A stretch of DNA of 64,000 nt from JBJXHN01 sp046233135 (GCA_046233135.1 JBJXHN010000005.1:186001-250000); one strand, 5' to 3'; shown: positions 1 to 11,473, counted from the stretch's first letter. Notes: generated from the sequence alone by a model not told the origin. Made by a program: numbers and translations.

Positions 1-595
1 ATCCAATGGACCCGGCCGTGAGGCGATAGAATGCGGGGGCGGAAAAGCCGCCGCCGGCCCCGCGCACCAGAAGCACGCCATTGCCATAGGCCGCCCCGAG
101 CACGAAGCCGGCTTTATAAAAATTGGGAATGACCATGACCGCGCGGGCATCGCGGATCAGCTGTTGCAGTTGCGTTTTGAACCCCGAATTGGTGGTCAGC
201 CGCCGCACCGTCGCCTCGGCTTCCAGCACCACCCCGGCCGCTTCGTTGCGCAGTGTTTTCTGCTCCAGGGTTTCGCCCGGCACCCCAGCGGCCGGGCCAG
301 TGGTGGTTGCGGCCCGATAAGGGTCAGGCGAGCCAACAGGCCGGCTCTCGTCCACGCTCAAGGGTGGCGGCATTGGCCGCACGTCCTGGGCCGGCGGTTC
401 CGTGGACACCGGCCCAGGAAGACCCGGATTAGCCCGCTGTTCGTCTGGACGCAATGCGTTGGGGGCATTCTGGGGCGCCGATGGCACCCGATCCGGTACC
501 AGCAGAACAGGCTCCCTGCTTTGCGCAAAAACACTTGCCGCAGGGCAAATCAGAGCCGTCGTAACGAGCATGGTACACAAGGAGCGAATGACCAT
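1..595 (-). CDS. SYLF (Ysc84-like, DUF500) lipid-binding domain protein, cut by window edge
   Basis: The minus-strand frame is open from an ATG at 595 to base 1, so the 3' end lies outside the window. The first 25 residues form a signal peptide (hydrophobic core, then VFAQ). A Pro-rich linker of about 80 residues follows. The start of a SYLF domain is then clear: AVMVIPNFYKAGFVLGAAYG and the later SAPAFYRLTAGSIG are hallmark segments. In this family the domain binds phospholipid or membrane surfaces; the bacterial function is poorly known. Secretion to the periplasm or outer membrane is inferred from the signal peptide. Confidence 0.85.
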   Translation of the reverse strand, partial: MVIRSLCTMLVTTALICPAASVFAQSREPVLLVPDRVPSAPQNAPNALRPDEQRANPGLPGPVSTEPPAQDVRPMPPPLSVDESRPVGSPDPYRAATTTGPAAGVPGETLEQKTLRNEAAGVVLEAEATVRRLTTNSGFKTQLQQLIRDARAVMVIPNFYKAGFVLGAAYGNGVLLVRGAGGGFSAPAFYRLTAGSIG

Positions 596-633
596 TCACC
601 TGGCTTTCCTGTTAAACGAGCACCAATGGGAGT

Positions 634-654
634 GGAGTGAATTGAGTTCACTCC
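634..654. other. perfect 8-bp hairpin upstream of the SYLF gene
   Basis: GGAGTGAA (634-641) and TTCACTCC (647-654) are perfect inverted arms around a 5-base loop. The site lies 39 bases upstream of the SYLF start and downstream of the glycosyltransferase gene on the same strand. No T-run follows on either strand, so an operator or processing hairpin is as likely as a terminator. Confidence 0.4.
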
Positions 655-786
655 GGCTCGGCGATTGGGACGATAACTCGCCAAGTCCATATATTGTACA
701 ATGCGGGTAGATCCAATACCGTTCCGCCAGAACACGAACAAGGTGACCCTGATGGCAACATGTCCGGCATTCTGGTATGAGGCATA

Positions 787-2391
787 TCAAGCACCTGGGA
801 CAGATGTTTCGTCAAAACCCCAACCATTGAAAAAACTGAAAAACAAAAATGGGTTCTCTTCCCACTTTTTATACATATTATTGTTGACATCTGTTGCATG
901 GAAGAATGCCATACCGCAACCCCCTATTTTCAGAAGACGCTTGTATGTTAGAAATAGAGCAACCTGATCAAGGTTGACACCAACCCGCCCACTCGCCAGC
1001 TTTGCGACCAGGAAGGAAGCACAGGCCATGACATAACGCCTCGCCCCTTCTGTCGCATTGTAGTAGACGAGGTTGGCCACAATCGATGCCCCAATACTTC
1101 TGGTATAGCCGGAGCAGTTGAGAACCACATCATCCATGCGACATCGAGTCAAAAATTCTTCTGGAGAACGCTGCAATATTAAATCAATATCGGAAACGAC
1201 AATTGGGCATCGATATAGTGACTGGATAACGGGCAGCATCATAAACCGAGCACACTGATAGCCCGTTATCCGGAACTGGCCTTCACGAGTCAGGTCTGTT
1301 TTATTGGGAGGCGGAAAAGCCTGGCCGGTCAGACTCAACCAGTTAATATTATCAAAAGAAACAACCAAACGTGCGGGATCTTCGCAGTGCGCTGACAGCC
1401 GCGCAACAATCGATGCGTACTCGTCAGGCCGAACATCCACAACATGGACATGCGCAATAACGTTGTCACCCCCATGACGAAACAGGCTTTTTAGAAAATA
1501 TGAAGCATACCGGTTGATATAGACGCCATCGGCCACCACGAGAAACACGGTTTTTTGGACGCCTGGAGAACAGACTTCGGCAAACTGAATGGTGTTTACG
1601 AAGCGATTCCCGACGGCCAGCCCGCGCAACCCGGGAAAAGGCCCTGCCTGAAGCGATTTGCCGACGAGAAAAGGATAATCGATGTTCGCGAGAATCGATC
1701 GGTAATAAACAGACCAATCCCCTGTCAGAACGTCTTCCGGTGGCAGGCTGCTGATCAGCGCCTCCATGCCAGCTTCCATCCGGTCTGTATCCGTTTCCCA
1801 TATCAACGGACCGGCCAGATGCAGCATGGCCTCCACCTTCAGGTCCGGGTCCGATTCAAGTGCCAAGTATCGTGATAGGTGGGGCTGAATGCCATCAGTA
1901 TGCCGCTGATGAACTGCGCAAAGCCCCTTCAACCGGTGGTACGTTCGCGGGTCACGCCGGATCAGCCCATCCGCGATCCGATCACATCGGGCCAAATTGT
2001 TCTGCGCATAAAAGCATTCTGCCACGGCCCCTGCGTTCACATAAGGTAGCCGAATGAGCGCAACCGCAAGCTGCTCCGCCTCGTCATAGTTTTCTGCTGC
2101 CAAAAGTTCGTTCAGAGAAGCGGATGCGAACCGAACGATTTCGACAACACTGTTATCTATTGCCAACGAGTCGGGAAAGAAAGACTGCAGCCGACCCAGG
2201 ATACGGGCGGCTTCCCGTGCCCGCATCTTTTTTGCAGTGCACTTCGCTAGCAGAAGAAGGACATCAAATGAGGCCGGCCGATAACACGCTACCAACGTCA
2301 CAAGAGTGAAGGCAATTTCAATATCTCCCTGTTCGAAACGCTCTGTCGCCACGCCGAACAGATATTCACAATTCAAATTGCGAGATACCAC
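787..2391 (-). CDS. putative glycosyltransferase with helical N-terminal half
   Basis: The protein has 534 residues and starts at GTG 2391 behind an AGGGA motif. The N-terminal 200 residues are helical and Ala/Leu-rich, with TPR-like spacing. The C-terminal half has a nucleotide-sugar transferase look: a beta strand ends in the acidic motif VVSDIDLIL near residue 400, which fits a metal-binding DxD, and NLDQVALFL near residue 490 resembles the second acidic segment of GT8-like enzymes. It lies 42 bases after the methyltransferase gene, so the two are probably cotranscribed. Substrate is unknown. GC content is lower than in the cob genes. I am confident of a glycosyltransferase-like fold but not of the family. 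Confidence 0.6.
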   Translation of the reverse strand: MVSRNLNCEYLFGVATERFEQGDIEIAFTLVTLVACYRPASFDVLLLLAKCTAKKMRAREAARILGRLQSFFPDSLAIDNSVVEIVRFASASLNELLAAENYDEAEQLAVALIRLPYVNAGAVAECFYAQNNLARCDRIADGLIRRDPRTYHRLKGLCAVHQRHTDGIQPHLSRYLALESDPDLKVEAMLHLAGPLIWETDTDRMEAGMEALISSLPPEDVLTGDWSVYYRSILANIDYPFLVGKSLQAGPFPGLRGLAVGNRFVNTIQFAEVCSPGVQKTVFLVVADGVYINRYASYFLKSLFRHGGDNVIAHVHVVDVRPDEYASIVARLSAHCEDPARLVVSFDNINWLSLTGQAFPPPNKTDLTREGQFRITGYQCARFMMLPVIQSLYRCPIVVSDIDLILQRSPEEFLTRCRMDDVVLNCSGYTRSIGASIVANLVYYNATEGARRYVMACASFLVAKLASGRVGVNLDQVALFLTYKRLLKIGGCGMAFFHATDVNNNMYKKWEENPFLFFSFFNGWGFDETSVPGA

Positions 2392-2433
2392 AATGGTTCT
2401 TCCCTGATGGACCCTCGGGCGCTAGATTCTTTC

Positions 2434-3156
2434 TCAAGAAGCGTCTTTGACACTTGACAGATCAATGTGTCTCTTCATCCACTTATGAAATATTCTTGCG
2501 ACAGATTCGTGAGTCCATTGGGGGTACGGCGGACCTTCTTCTATCAGTTCGCTCCGGCCCTCCAGTTCCGTATAACTGTCTGCCAGTGCGGATCGTGCAA
2601 CGGCGCCAGCCTCCGGCGTCGCGCCGCAGACAACGACAGCGGTGATCCCCACAGAGGGTACGTCCAACACAACCGCCCCTGCGAACCCTGGCAGCTTCTT
2701 CACGGTTTCAACGTCCCAACTGGCAAGGTGGCGTTCCCATTCATTGCCATGAAGAGCTTCTTGAGGGCATTCCCCTATGGGAATTGCCAGGAGGATATAG
2801 TCGCACTTCCTAAAGAGCTTTTGCATCAAGGACGGCACTTCAGCGGCATCTATATGCTCAAGCACATCTCCCATGAACGCCATGCTTCCGGGCGGTACCA
2901 GATCCATATCGAGGCAGGCGACATCCGCGACACAAACCCGATCATAAAGGGCCTTCAAACCGTAGCCGACGACGTAAGGTCCCCAGACCTCCACCGCGAT
3001 CCATTTGGGAACACGGGTCAGGACCTCTCGAAAGATACGCGCATAAGTCCCATTGCCTGCACCAATATCCAGAATACTCCCCACTTCCGCCTTGCAGGAT
3101 ATCTTGTGCGCCGTTAGCCCAAAGAGCACCTTACCGTGCAGCTGACTGGTTCCCAT
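2434..3156 (-). CDS. class I SAM-dependent methyltransferase
   Basis: The protein has 240 residues. Motif I is explicit near residue 30 (ILDIGAGNGTYARIF), and an acidic residue follows at the end of strand 2 (WIAVEVWGPYV). MAFMGDVLEHI fits the post-motif region of the Methyltransf_23/11 group. The start is ATG 3156. Its neighbour downstream is the glycosyltransferase, which suggests joint modification of a surface glycan or glycoprotein; that link is inference from adjacency. The acceptor cannot be told from sequence. Confidence 0.75.
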   Translation of the reverse strand: MGTSQLHGKVLFGLTAHKISCKAEVGSILDIGAGNGTYARIFREVLTRVPKWIAVEVWGPYVVGYGLKALYDRVCVADVACLDMDLVPPGSMAFMGDVLEHIDAAEVPSLMQKLFRKCDYILLAIPIGECPQEALHGNEWERHLASWDVETVKKLPGFAGAVVLDVPSVGITAVVVCGATPEAGAVARSALADSYTELEGRSELIEEGPPYPQWTHESVARIFHKWMKRHIDLSSVKDAS

Positions 3157-3269
3157 ACCGCTTTCTCACTAGGTTCAATTGATTTTATTGACCAGCGAAC
3201 CCCAAATCCCGCATGGGATTCTCATCACTGCCGCGAGAGCATAAACGGCAGGGCGCTCTCTCCAAAAGC

Positions 3270-3881
3270 CTAAAACTCCACGCCCGCCTGGGCCTTGATA
3301 CCGGCCTTGAAGGGGTGTTTCAGCATCTTCATTTCGGTGACCAGATCCGCGACCTCGATCACCGCTTCATCGGCATTGCGGCCGGTCATCACCACATGCT
3401 GATCGGCCGGGCGGGTGGCCAGGGCCTCCAGCACCGCATCCACCGGCAGATAGCCGTAGCGCAGCACCACATTGATCTCATCGAGCACCACCATCCGCAC
3501 CGACGGGTCGCTCAGCATGCCTTTAGCGGTTTCCCAGGCGGCCCGGGCAGCGGCGATGTCCCGCTCCCGGTCCTGGGTTTCCCAGGTAAAGCCCTCGCCC
3601 ATGGCCTTGATGGTCACCAGGTCCGGGAAGCCTTCCAGCACGGTGCGCTCGGCAGTGTCCATGGCGCCCTTGATGAACTGCACCACCCCCACCGGAAAGC
3701 CATGGCCGATGCAGCGCAGGACCATGCCGAAAGCCGCCGTCGATTTGCCCTTTCCCGGGCCGGTATGAACGATCAGAAGGCCCTTTTCCGCCGTCTTGGC
3801 CGCCATCATGCGGTCGCGGGCGGCCTTCTTCTTGGCCATCTTGCTCTTGTGTTCCTCGGGGGTGCGGTCGGTTGTGCTCAC
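3270..3881 (-). CDS. cobO: cob(I)yrinic acid a,c-diamide adenosyltransferase CobO/BtuR
   Basis: This 203-residue protein matches the usual length of CobO/BtuR. It has the P-loop HTGPGKGKSTAAFGM near residue 38, the segment VVLDEINVVLRYGYL typical of the family, and the C-terminal block HPFKAGIKAQAGVEF. It transfers adenosyl from ATP to the corrinoid cobalt in adenosylcobalamin synthesis. The start is GTG 3881, with AAGGAG eight bases upstream, and the GTGA overlaps the cobN stop by four bases, so translation is probably coupled. CobO directly after CobN is a common aerobic-pathway arrangement. Confidence 0.95.
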   Translation of the reverse strand: MSTTDRTPEEHKSKMAKKKAARDRMMAAKTAEKGLLIVHTGPGKGKSTAAFGMVLRCIGHGFPVGVVQFIKGAMDTAERTVLEGFPDLVTIKAMGEGFTWETQDRERDIAAARAAWETAKGMLSDPSVRMVVLDEINVVLRYGYLPVDAVLEALATRPADQHVVMTGRNADEAVIEVADLVTEMKMLKHPFKAGIKAQAGVEF

Positions 3882-6800
3882 GATGGGGGCTCCTTGACGG
3901 GGATCAGCGAGTCGAGCAGGGAATGGATATCATTGCGGCGGCTGCGCCACAGGCCCCGGTCCAGGGCCTCGCGGAACCGCTCTGCCATTTCGCGCAGGGC
4001 GTCCGGGTTGACCTCGGCCAGAAAGGCGCGCACCGCCTCGTCACAAAGATAGGCTTCCGCCACCAGATCGAAATGGTGATCGCGCACCACCCGGGCCGTG
4101 GCGGCAAAGGCGAACAGATAATCCACTGTCGCGGCCATCTCGAAAGCGCCCTTGTATCCGTGACGCATCACCCCGGCGATCCATTTCGGATTCGCAACAC
4201 GCGCGCGCACCACCCGGGCGACCTCTTCTTCCAGGGTGCGGATGCGGGGATGCTCGGGGCGGGAGGTATCGCCGTGATAAACGGCCGGCTGCGCACCGGA
4301 CAGCACCCGCACCGCCACCGTCGCCCCGCCTTCGAACTGATAATAGTCGTCGGAGTCCAGGATATCGTGTTCCCGGTTGTCCTGATTCTGCACCACGGCC
4401 TCGGCCCCGGCCAGACGGCGTTCGAACAAGCCGTGGGCGGCGTCCCCACCGCTGCCGCCCCCGTAGGCATAGCCGCCCCAGGCCACATAGGCCTGGGCGA
4501 GATCGGTTTCCGTCTCCCACCCCCGCTCGTCGATCAGCGCCTGTAATCCGGCTCCATAGGCCCCGGGCTTGGAGCCGAACACCCGGTGGCCGGCCCGGTG
4601 CCGGGCCTGGTCCGGACTCAAACCCTGGCGTTCCAGGGTAGCGGCGTCCTCGGCGGCGCGGACGGCCAGGGGATTCATGGCCGGCGGCTCGTCGGTCCGG
4701 GCAGCGACGGCGCGCGCCGCCGAATCCACCAGATCCACCAGCGCCGGGAAGGCATCGCGGAAAAAGCCACTGATGCGCAGGGTCACATCTACCCGCGGCC
4801 GGTCGAGCACCGACAGGGGCAGCACCTCGAACCCCGTCACCCGGCGGGAGGCCTCGTCCCAGGTGGGACGGACACCCATCAGCGCCAGGGCCTGGGCGAT
4901 ATCATCGCCGCCAGTGCGCATGTTCGACGTGCCCCAGGCGCTGATCACCAGGGACCGCGGCCAGTCGCCATGGTCCTGCAAATGCCGTTCGAGCAGCAGG
5001 TTGGCGGCCTTCCACCCCAGGGTCCAGGCCGCCGGCGTGGGTACCGTGCGCGTGTCCACCGAATAGAAATTGCGGCCCGTGGGCAGCACATCCGGCCGCC
5101 CCCGGGTCGGCGCCCCCGACGGCCCCGGCGGCACGAAGCGGCCGTCCAGGCCCGTCAGCAATCCGTCGATCTCTGCCGCGCCACAGGCGTCCACGGCGGG
5201 GGCCAGCGTTGACGCAATGCCGTCGAGCACGGCCGCCGTTGCCGTCCATCCGGAATCGCAACGATGGCTGCCGTCCACCAGCGCACTCGCCAGGGCCTCC
5301 AGCCGCTCCACCGTATCGCCGGCGGTACGCCAGGGTCCCAGGCCACCATCTCGCCCAAGATCCTCCAGCAGGACCGGCCGGGCACCGGTCCAGGGCGCCC
5401 CCAGGTCGGCACCGAGGGGGTCGAAGGGCATGCCACCGTCGGTGGGGCGCAGAAGATCGGCGGCCAGGGCACGCGTCAGTCCGGCCTCTTCCGGCTTGGC
5501 TCCACGCGGGGCACGCGCAAGGGCCACCAACAGGTCGCGGCGCTGCACCCCTTCAGGCGCGCGGCCGAAGATATGCAGCCCGTCGCGAATCTGCATTTCC
5601 TTCAGTTCGCACAGATGGTTATCCAGGGCGGCAAGGGCGTCATCCTCGCTGATTCCGTCGGCCAGCCCGAGATCGGCCAGCAGGCCGGCGGACGAGGCCA
5701 GGGACAGGATCTCACCCTTCAGCACCTTCAGGCGCCGGGGGTCGACGGCGGCGGCGTCGTAGAATTCATCCACCAGCCGCTCCAGGTCGCGCAGCACCCC
5801 GTAACTCTCCGCCCGGGTCAGAGGCGGGGTCAGATGGTCGATGACCACGGCGGACAGCCGGCGCTTGGCCTGGGTCCCTTCCCCGGGGTCGTTGACGATG
5901 AAGGGATAGAGCGCCGGCATCGGCCCCAGGCAGGCTTCCGGGAAGCAGCCCGCCGACAGGGCCAGGGCCTTGCCCGGCAGCCATTCCAGATTGCCGTGCT
6001 TGCCCATGAAGACGACGGCCTGGGCCTGGAAGGTTTCGCGCAGCCAGGCGTGAAAAGCGAGATAGCCGTGGGGCGGCGGCAGGGCCGGGTCGTGATAGCT
6101 GCCGACGGGGTCGATGTTGTAGCCCCGGGCCGGCTGGATCGCCACGGCCACATGGCCGAACACCTGCACCGGCAGGGCGAAGCCGCCCCGGGCCGGCACG
6201 TAAAAGGGATCGGCCTCCGGCACCCCCCAGCGGCCGCTCACCGTCGCACATACCTGTTCCGGTTGCGCATCGAGAAAGGCCTGATAGACGTCCAGCGGCA
6301 GAACCACAGCCGCGTCTGCGCGGCGGGCGGCATCATCGGCGTTGGTGGGACCGGCCCGCAGGGCGGCAATCAGGGCCGCTCCGTCTTCCGGCCGGTTGTC
6401 GATGCGATAGCCGGCCTCGGCCATCGCTTCCAGGCTGACCGCCGCCCCGGCCGGGGTATCGAGCCCCACGCCATTGGCCAGCCGGCCGTCCTTGTTGGGA
6501 TAATTGGCCAGCACCAATGCCACCCGGCGCTCGGCGGGCGGCGTGATCCGCAAGCGCACCCAGGCCGCGGCCAGCGCGGCCACATAGGCCACCCGGTCGT
6601 CCACCGGCCGGTGGCGGGTCACCGGTGCCTGCAACAGGGGATGGCGCTCATCCGCCCCCTTGAAGGAGATCGCCCGTACGGGCAGGCGACCATCCACTTC
6701 CGGCAGGGCCACGGTCATGGCGATATCCCGGGCGGTCAGGCCGTTGGCATTGGCCTCCCAGGTCGCGCGGTCGCTGCCGGCGAGGATTGCTTGCAGAACC

Positions 6801-7636
6801 GGAACATCCACGGCAGCCAGCGGTGTTTCCCGGGGTGCCCCGGGGGCAGCGACAGCGAAGCCAGTCAGATTGACGATCACGCCCGGCGCCTGTCGCTCCA
6901 GCACCGCGGCCACCGTGGCTCCGGCCACCGGATCCTTCAGGCTGGTGCAATAGAGCGGCACCGGCCGCAGCCCTTCGGCCTCCAGAGCCCGGCACAGGGC
7001 ATGGACCGGCGCCAGATCCCCGGCCTGGACCAGGGCGCGATAGAACACCACCGCCGCCGCCCTGCCGTCAGCCTGTGGCGCGGGCTCCGTCCCCAGGACC
7101 CCTGCCACGGGCAGGGGCGCCGGTTCGCGCCAGGAGTCGGCGTCGGCCTTGTCCAGCAGATGGGCGGCATAGCGTAGCAACTGAGCGGTATTCTCCACCC
7201 CGCCCTGCGCGAAATATTGCCACAGCCGGTGCAGAGCATCCGTTGACAAGGTGGAACGGTCGGTCAGATCCACGTCGGGCTGGGCATCGCCGGGCAGCAG
7301 CGCCAGCGCGATACCCCGTTCGCGGGCCAGGGCACAAAGGCTGTCCACCCCGTGGGGCCAATAGCCCCGCCCGCCCAGCAGGCGAACGATGATCAGCCGC
7401 GCCAGGGCGGCGGTGGCGTCAATCCAGACGTCGACGCTCATGGGATGGGAAAGCGCGGTCAGATTGGCCGCCCGAACGCTGATCGGGGCATCGGGCCAGC
7501 CATCCAGCGCCGCCGCCAGGCAAGCGATTTCGCTGTCGGCAGCGGTCAGGATCAGAACATCGGCCGGGTCCTGCCCCAGGTCCACGGCTTCAGCGCCGTC
7601 ATTGACCCGGCCCGGTTCGGCCGCAAGCAGATGCAT
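3878..7636 (-). CDS. cobN: cobaltochelatase subunit CobN
   Basis: The 1252-residue protein has the normal CobN length. Recognisable blocks include VALVLANYPNKDGRLANGVG, FMGKHGNLEWLPGKALALS, SLVISAWGTSNMRTGGDD and the C-terminal MRHGYKGAFEMAATVDYLF. CobN is the large subunit of the ATP-dependent CobNST complex, which inserts cobalt into hydrogenobyrinate a,c-diamide in the cytoplasm. CobS and CobT are not in this window. It starts at ATG 7636 behind GGGAG, only 39 bases after the lepA stop, so readthrough from lepA is plausible. A related BchH or ChlH chelatase is less likely because cobO follows directly. Confidence 0.96.
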   Translation of the reverse strand: MHLLAAEPGRVNDGAEAVDLGQDPADVLILTAADSEIACLAAALDGWPDAPISVRAANLTALSHPMSVDVWIDATAALARLIIVRLLGGRGYWPHGVDSLCALARERGIALALLPGDAQPDVDLTDRSTLSTDALHRLWQYFAQGGVENTAQLLRYAAHLLDKADADSWREPAPLPVAGVLGTEPAPQADGRAAAVVFYRALVQAGDLAPVHALCRALEAEGLRPVPLYCTSLKDPVAGATVAAVLERQAPGVIVNLTGFAVAAPGAPRETPLAAVDVPVLQAILAGSDRATWEANANGLTARDIAMTVALPEVDGRLPVRAISFKGADERHPLLQAPVTRHRPVDDRVAYVAALAAAWVRLRITPPAERRVALVLANYPNKDGRLANGVGLDTPAGAAVSLEAMAEAGYRIDNRPEDGAALIAALRAGPTNADDAARRADAAVVLPLDVYQAFLDAQPEQVCATVSGRWGVPEADPFYVPARGGFALPVQVFGHVAVAIQPARGYNIDPVGSYHDPALPPPHGYLAFHAWLRETFQAQAVVFMGKHGNLEWLPGKALALSAGCFPEACLGPMPALYPFIVNDPGEGTQAKRRLSAVVIDHLTPPLTRAESYGVLRDLERLVDEFYDAAAVDPRRLKVLKGEILSLASSAGLLADLGLADGISEDDALAALDNHLCELKEMQIRDGLHIFGRAPEGVQRRDLLVALARAPRGAKPEEAGLTRALAADLLRPTDGGMPFDPLGADLGAPWTGARPVLLEDLGRDGGLGPWRTAGDTVERLEALASALVDGSHRCDSGWTATAAVLDGIASTLAPAVDACGAAEIDGLLTGLDGRFVPPGPSGAPTRGRPDVLPTGRNFYSVDTRTVPTPAAWTLGWKAANLLLERHLQDHGDWPRSLVISAWGTSNMRTGGDDIAQALALMGVRPTWDEASRRVTGFEVLPLSVLDRPRVDVTLRISGFFRDAFPALVDLVDSAARAVAARTDEPPAMNPLAVRAAEDAATLERQGLSPDQARHRAGHRVFGSKPGAYGAGLQALIDERGWETETDLAQAYVAWGGYAYGGGSGGDAAHGLFERRLAGAEAVVQNQDNREHDILDSDDYYQFEGGATVAVRVLSGAQPAVYHGDTSRPEHPRIRTLEEEVARVVRARVANPKWIAGVMRHGYKGAFEMAATVDYLFAFAATARVVRDHHFDLVAEAYLCDEAVRAFLAEVNPDALREMAERFREALDRGLWRSRRNDIHSLLDSLIPVKEPPS

Positions 7637-7675
7637 GAATTCTCCCGAATAGGGCGTTGAGACGCCGCGTAAGCT

Positions 7676-9478
<1,803 letters not shown>

Positions 9479-9531
9479 GGATGGATCTTGAACCTTGATG
9501 ATCGCCGGACCAGCGGTCCGGAAGAGGCCGG

Positions 9532-9559
9532 AGAGTAGGGCCAAAGGGATTTTTTTCAA
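9532..9559 (-). promoter_or_regulatory. sigma-70-like promoter for lepA
   Basis: Read on the minus strand, TTGAAA (9559-9554) and TACTCT (9537-9532) are separated by 16 bases. The -10 element lies about 55 bases upstream of the lepA start codon. Both hexamers fit sigma-70 well, but there is no experimental support. Confidence 0.45.
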
Positions 9560-9703
9560 GCGTTGATGTGGCCGCCGACACCGGGCGCGCCATACGCTTC
9601 GGGTGCCTTTCGCCGAATGTCCGGCCCGGCCCAGGCCCCCGAGATCCGGGCCGCCGGGCAGCGCCCCACCATACGCGATCCGCCCGTCGGGACCACAGAA
9701 AGA

Positions 9704-10543
9704 TCACCCCCCTTCGGCGAGAAGGTCGACCAGATGGTCCAGCACCGATCCGCCCGTTCGCAAATCCTGTCCCACCAGCCAAAAGGACACGTCCGGCGGC
9801 GGCGAGGGGGTCAGGGCGACAAGGTCATCGGGAAGCGCCAGGGGCGGCAGGATCGCCGCCCCCAGCCGGGCCTGGACGAAGGCGATCTGGGTCGCCAGCG
9901 TCGGCGCCGTCAAGGCCCGCTCCAGCGACAGGCCAAGGGTCAGGCAATAGTCCGTCACCACGCCGTGGCGGTCGGTCCCGATCGGCGGCAGCACTTGGGG
10001 CAGGCTCCAGGGATTGCCTTCCAGCCCGCGCGGCACCACCAGGCGATAGGGCACCCGCCCCACCCGCCGAGCCTGAAGACCGGGATGACGGGGCGCCGCC
10101 AGAATCAGGGCCAGGGTCCCCGGTTCCGCCAGAATCCGGGCCTCCACCTCGTCCGGCTCCGGCGCCGCGGCCAGATGAAAGGTGGCCTCCGGGTGGTCCG
10201 GCCACAGGCGGGCCAGCGCCCGGGGCAGAAGGGTATCCAGAACCTCCGCGCTGACCAGAAGGGTGAATTCGGTCCGGCCGCCCCGGCGCAAGCGTTCCGC
10301 CCGGTCCTCGAACTCGGCCACGGCGTCGAACAGCTGGGCCACCTCGATGGCGAGCAGCCGGGCTTCCCGGGTCGGCACCAGGCGCCCCTTGACCCGGTTG
10401 AACAGAGGCGCAGCCACATCGGCTTCCAGATCCGCCAGCAGCTTGCTGGCCGTGGGCTGGGTGATGTTCAGGGCGCGGGCGGCGGCGGTCACGCTGCCTT
10501 CGGTCATCACCGCGTGGAACACCTGGAACAGGCGCGGGCTCAC
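9704..10543 (-). CDS. LysR-family transcriptional regulator (second of a tandem pair)
   Basis: The 279-residue product starts at GTG 10543 with SPRLFQVFHAVMTEGSVTAA. The winged helix-turn-helix covers about residues 1-60 (AAARALNITQPTASKLLADLE), followed by a substrate-binding-like effector domain. Its GTG overlaps the stop of the upstream LysR gene in a GTGA junction, so the two are translationally coupled. A longer reading from 10747 runs inside the other regulator and is rejected because family homology begins at 10543. The target may be the divergent liv operon or an unlinked locus. Confidence 0.88.
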   Translation of the reverse strand: MSPRLFQVFHAVMTEGSVTAAARALNITQPTASKLLADLEADVAAPLFNRVKGRLVPTREARLLAIEVAQLFDAVAEFEDRAERLRRGGRTEFTLLVSAEVLDTLLPRALARLWPDHPEATFHLAAAPEPDEVEARILAEPGTLALILAAPRHPGLQARRVGRVPYRLVVPRGLEGNPWSLPQVLPPIGTDRHGVVTDYCLTLGLSLERALTAPTLATQIAFVQARLGAAILPPLALPDDLVALTPSPPPDVSFWLVGQDLRTGGSVLDHLVDLLAEGG

Positions 10544-11433
10544 AGCGCGACCTCGCGGGCGGCGAGGGCTTCGCGGAAGCGGGCGATGAAGCGGCGGGCG
10601 CTGTCGGGCAGGCGGGCCGTCGCCCGCTGCCGCGCCACCACCGCATAGCGGATGGCCGGCCGCAGCCGCACCAGGGCCACCCGCTCGCTGCGACTGTTCA
10701 GGGCGACGATGCGGCTGGCGAGCACCGGGGCCACCCCCTGCTCGCACAGCAGAACCCCCAGATCAAAGGCATCCACCAGCATGGTGGGGCGATAGGGCAG
10801 CCCCCGGGCGTGCAGTTCGCGCACGATCAGCCGCCCCACTGGCCGGGTTTCCGGCACGCCGATATGGGCATGGCCGGCCAGTTCGGCCAGATCGACCTCG
10901 GTCCGGCTCGCCAGCACGTGGTCCCGGGGCACCAGCAGCAGCACTTCGTCTGTGGCCAGCGGGTCATCGATCAGCCCCGTGTCCTCCAGCGATCCCACCG
11001 CCAGGCCGAAATCCACCCGTTCGCTCAGCACGGCGGCATTCAGGTCGAAGGTGGTCATGGTACGGAAATCCAGCGAGACTTCCGGGTAGTCACCGTTGAA
11101 GGCCTGGATCACCCGGGGCAGCACACTCAAGGAATAGCCGGGCGCGGTGGCGATGCGCAGGGTGCGCCGGTCCCCCAGCCCCCGCGCCACCCGCAAGGCC
11201 CGGTCCTGCTGCTCCAGCACCCGCTGCCCCAGGGTGGCAAGGCGGGCCGCGGCTTCCGTCGGCGCGACGCGGCCGCCGACCCGGGTGAACAGGGTCAGCC
11301 CCAAGCGCTGTTCCAGATAGGATATGGCCTTGCTCACCGCCGGCTGGGACACCCCCAGCCGGCGTGCCGCCGCCGAAAGGGACCCCTGGTCCATCACCGC
11401 CATGAACATTTCGATATACCGAGGGCCGAGCAT
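10540..11433 (-). CDS. LysR-family transcriptional regulator (first of a tandem pair)
   Basis: The 297-residue protein has an N-terminal LysR helix-turn-helix (residues 5-65: MFMAVMDQGSLSAAARRLGV, then QPAVSKAISYLEQRLG) and the effector-binding domain behind it (LRIATAPGYSLSVLPRVIQA). It starts at ATG 11433 and is divergent from livM with 148 bases between the start codons, which is the classical LysR layout. It is therefore the likely regulator of the importer-amidase operon, probably responding to the imported substrate or a product. Sequence does not reveal the ligand. Confidence 0.9.
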   Translation of the reverse strand: MLGPRYIEMFMAVMDQGSLSAAARRLGVSQPAVSKAISYLEQRLGLTLFTRVGGRVAPTEAAARLATLGQRVLEQQDRALRVARGLGDRRTLRIATAPGYSLSVLPRVIQAFNGDYPEVSLDFRTMTTFDLNAAVLSERVDFGLAVGSLEDTGLIDDPLATDEVLLLVPRDHVLASRTEVDLAELAGHAHIGVPETRPVGRLIVRELHARGLPYRPTMLVDAFDLGVLLCEQGVAPVLASRIVALNSRSERVALVRLRPAIRYAVVARQRATARLPDSARRFIARFREALAAREVAL

Positions 11434-11473
11434 CCGCCGCTTTTCCCGGATTGAGAGGGTATTCGCCGCCTTT

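Noticed and set aside
5264..7177. Long plus-strand open frame of 637 codons
   Set aside because: It lies antisense inside cobN and reflects GC-rich third positions; composition is Gly/Arg/Gln/His-rich with no domain.
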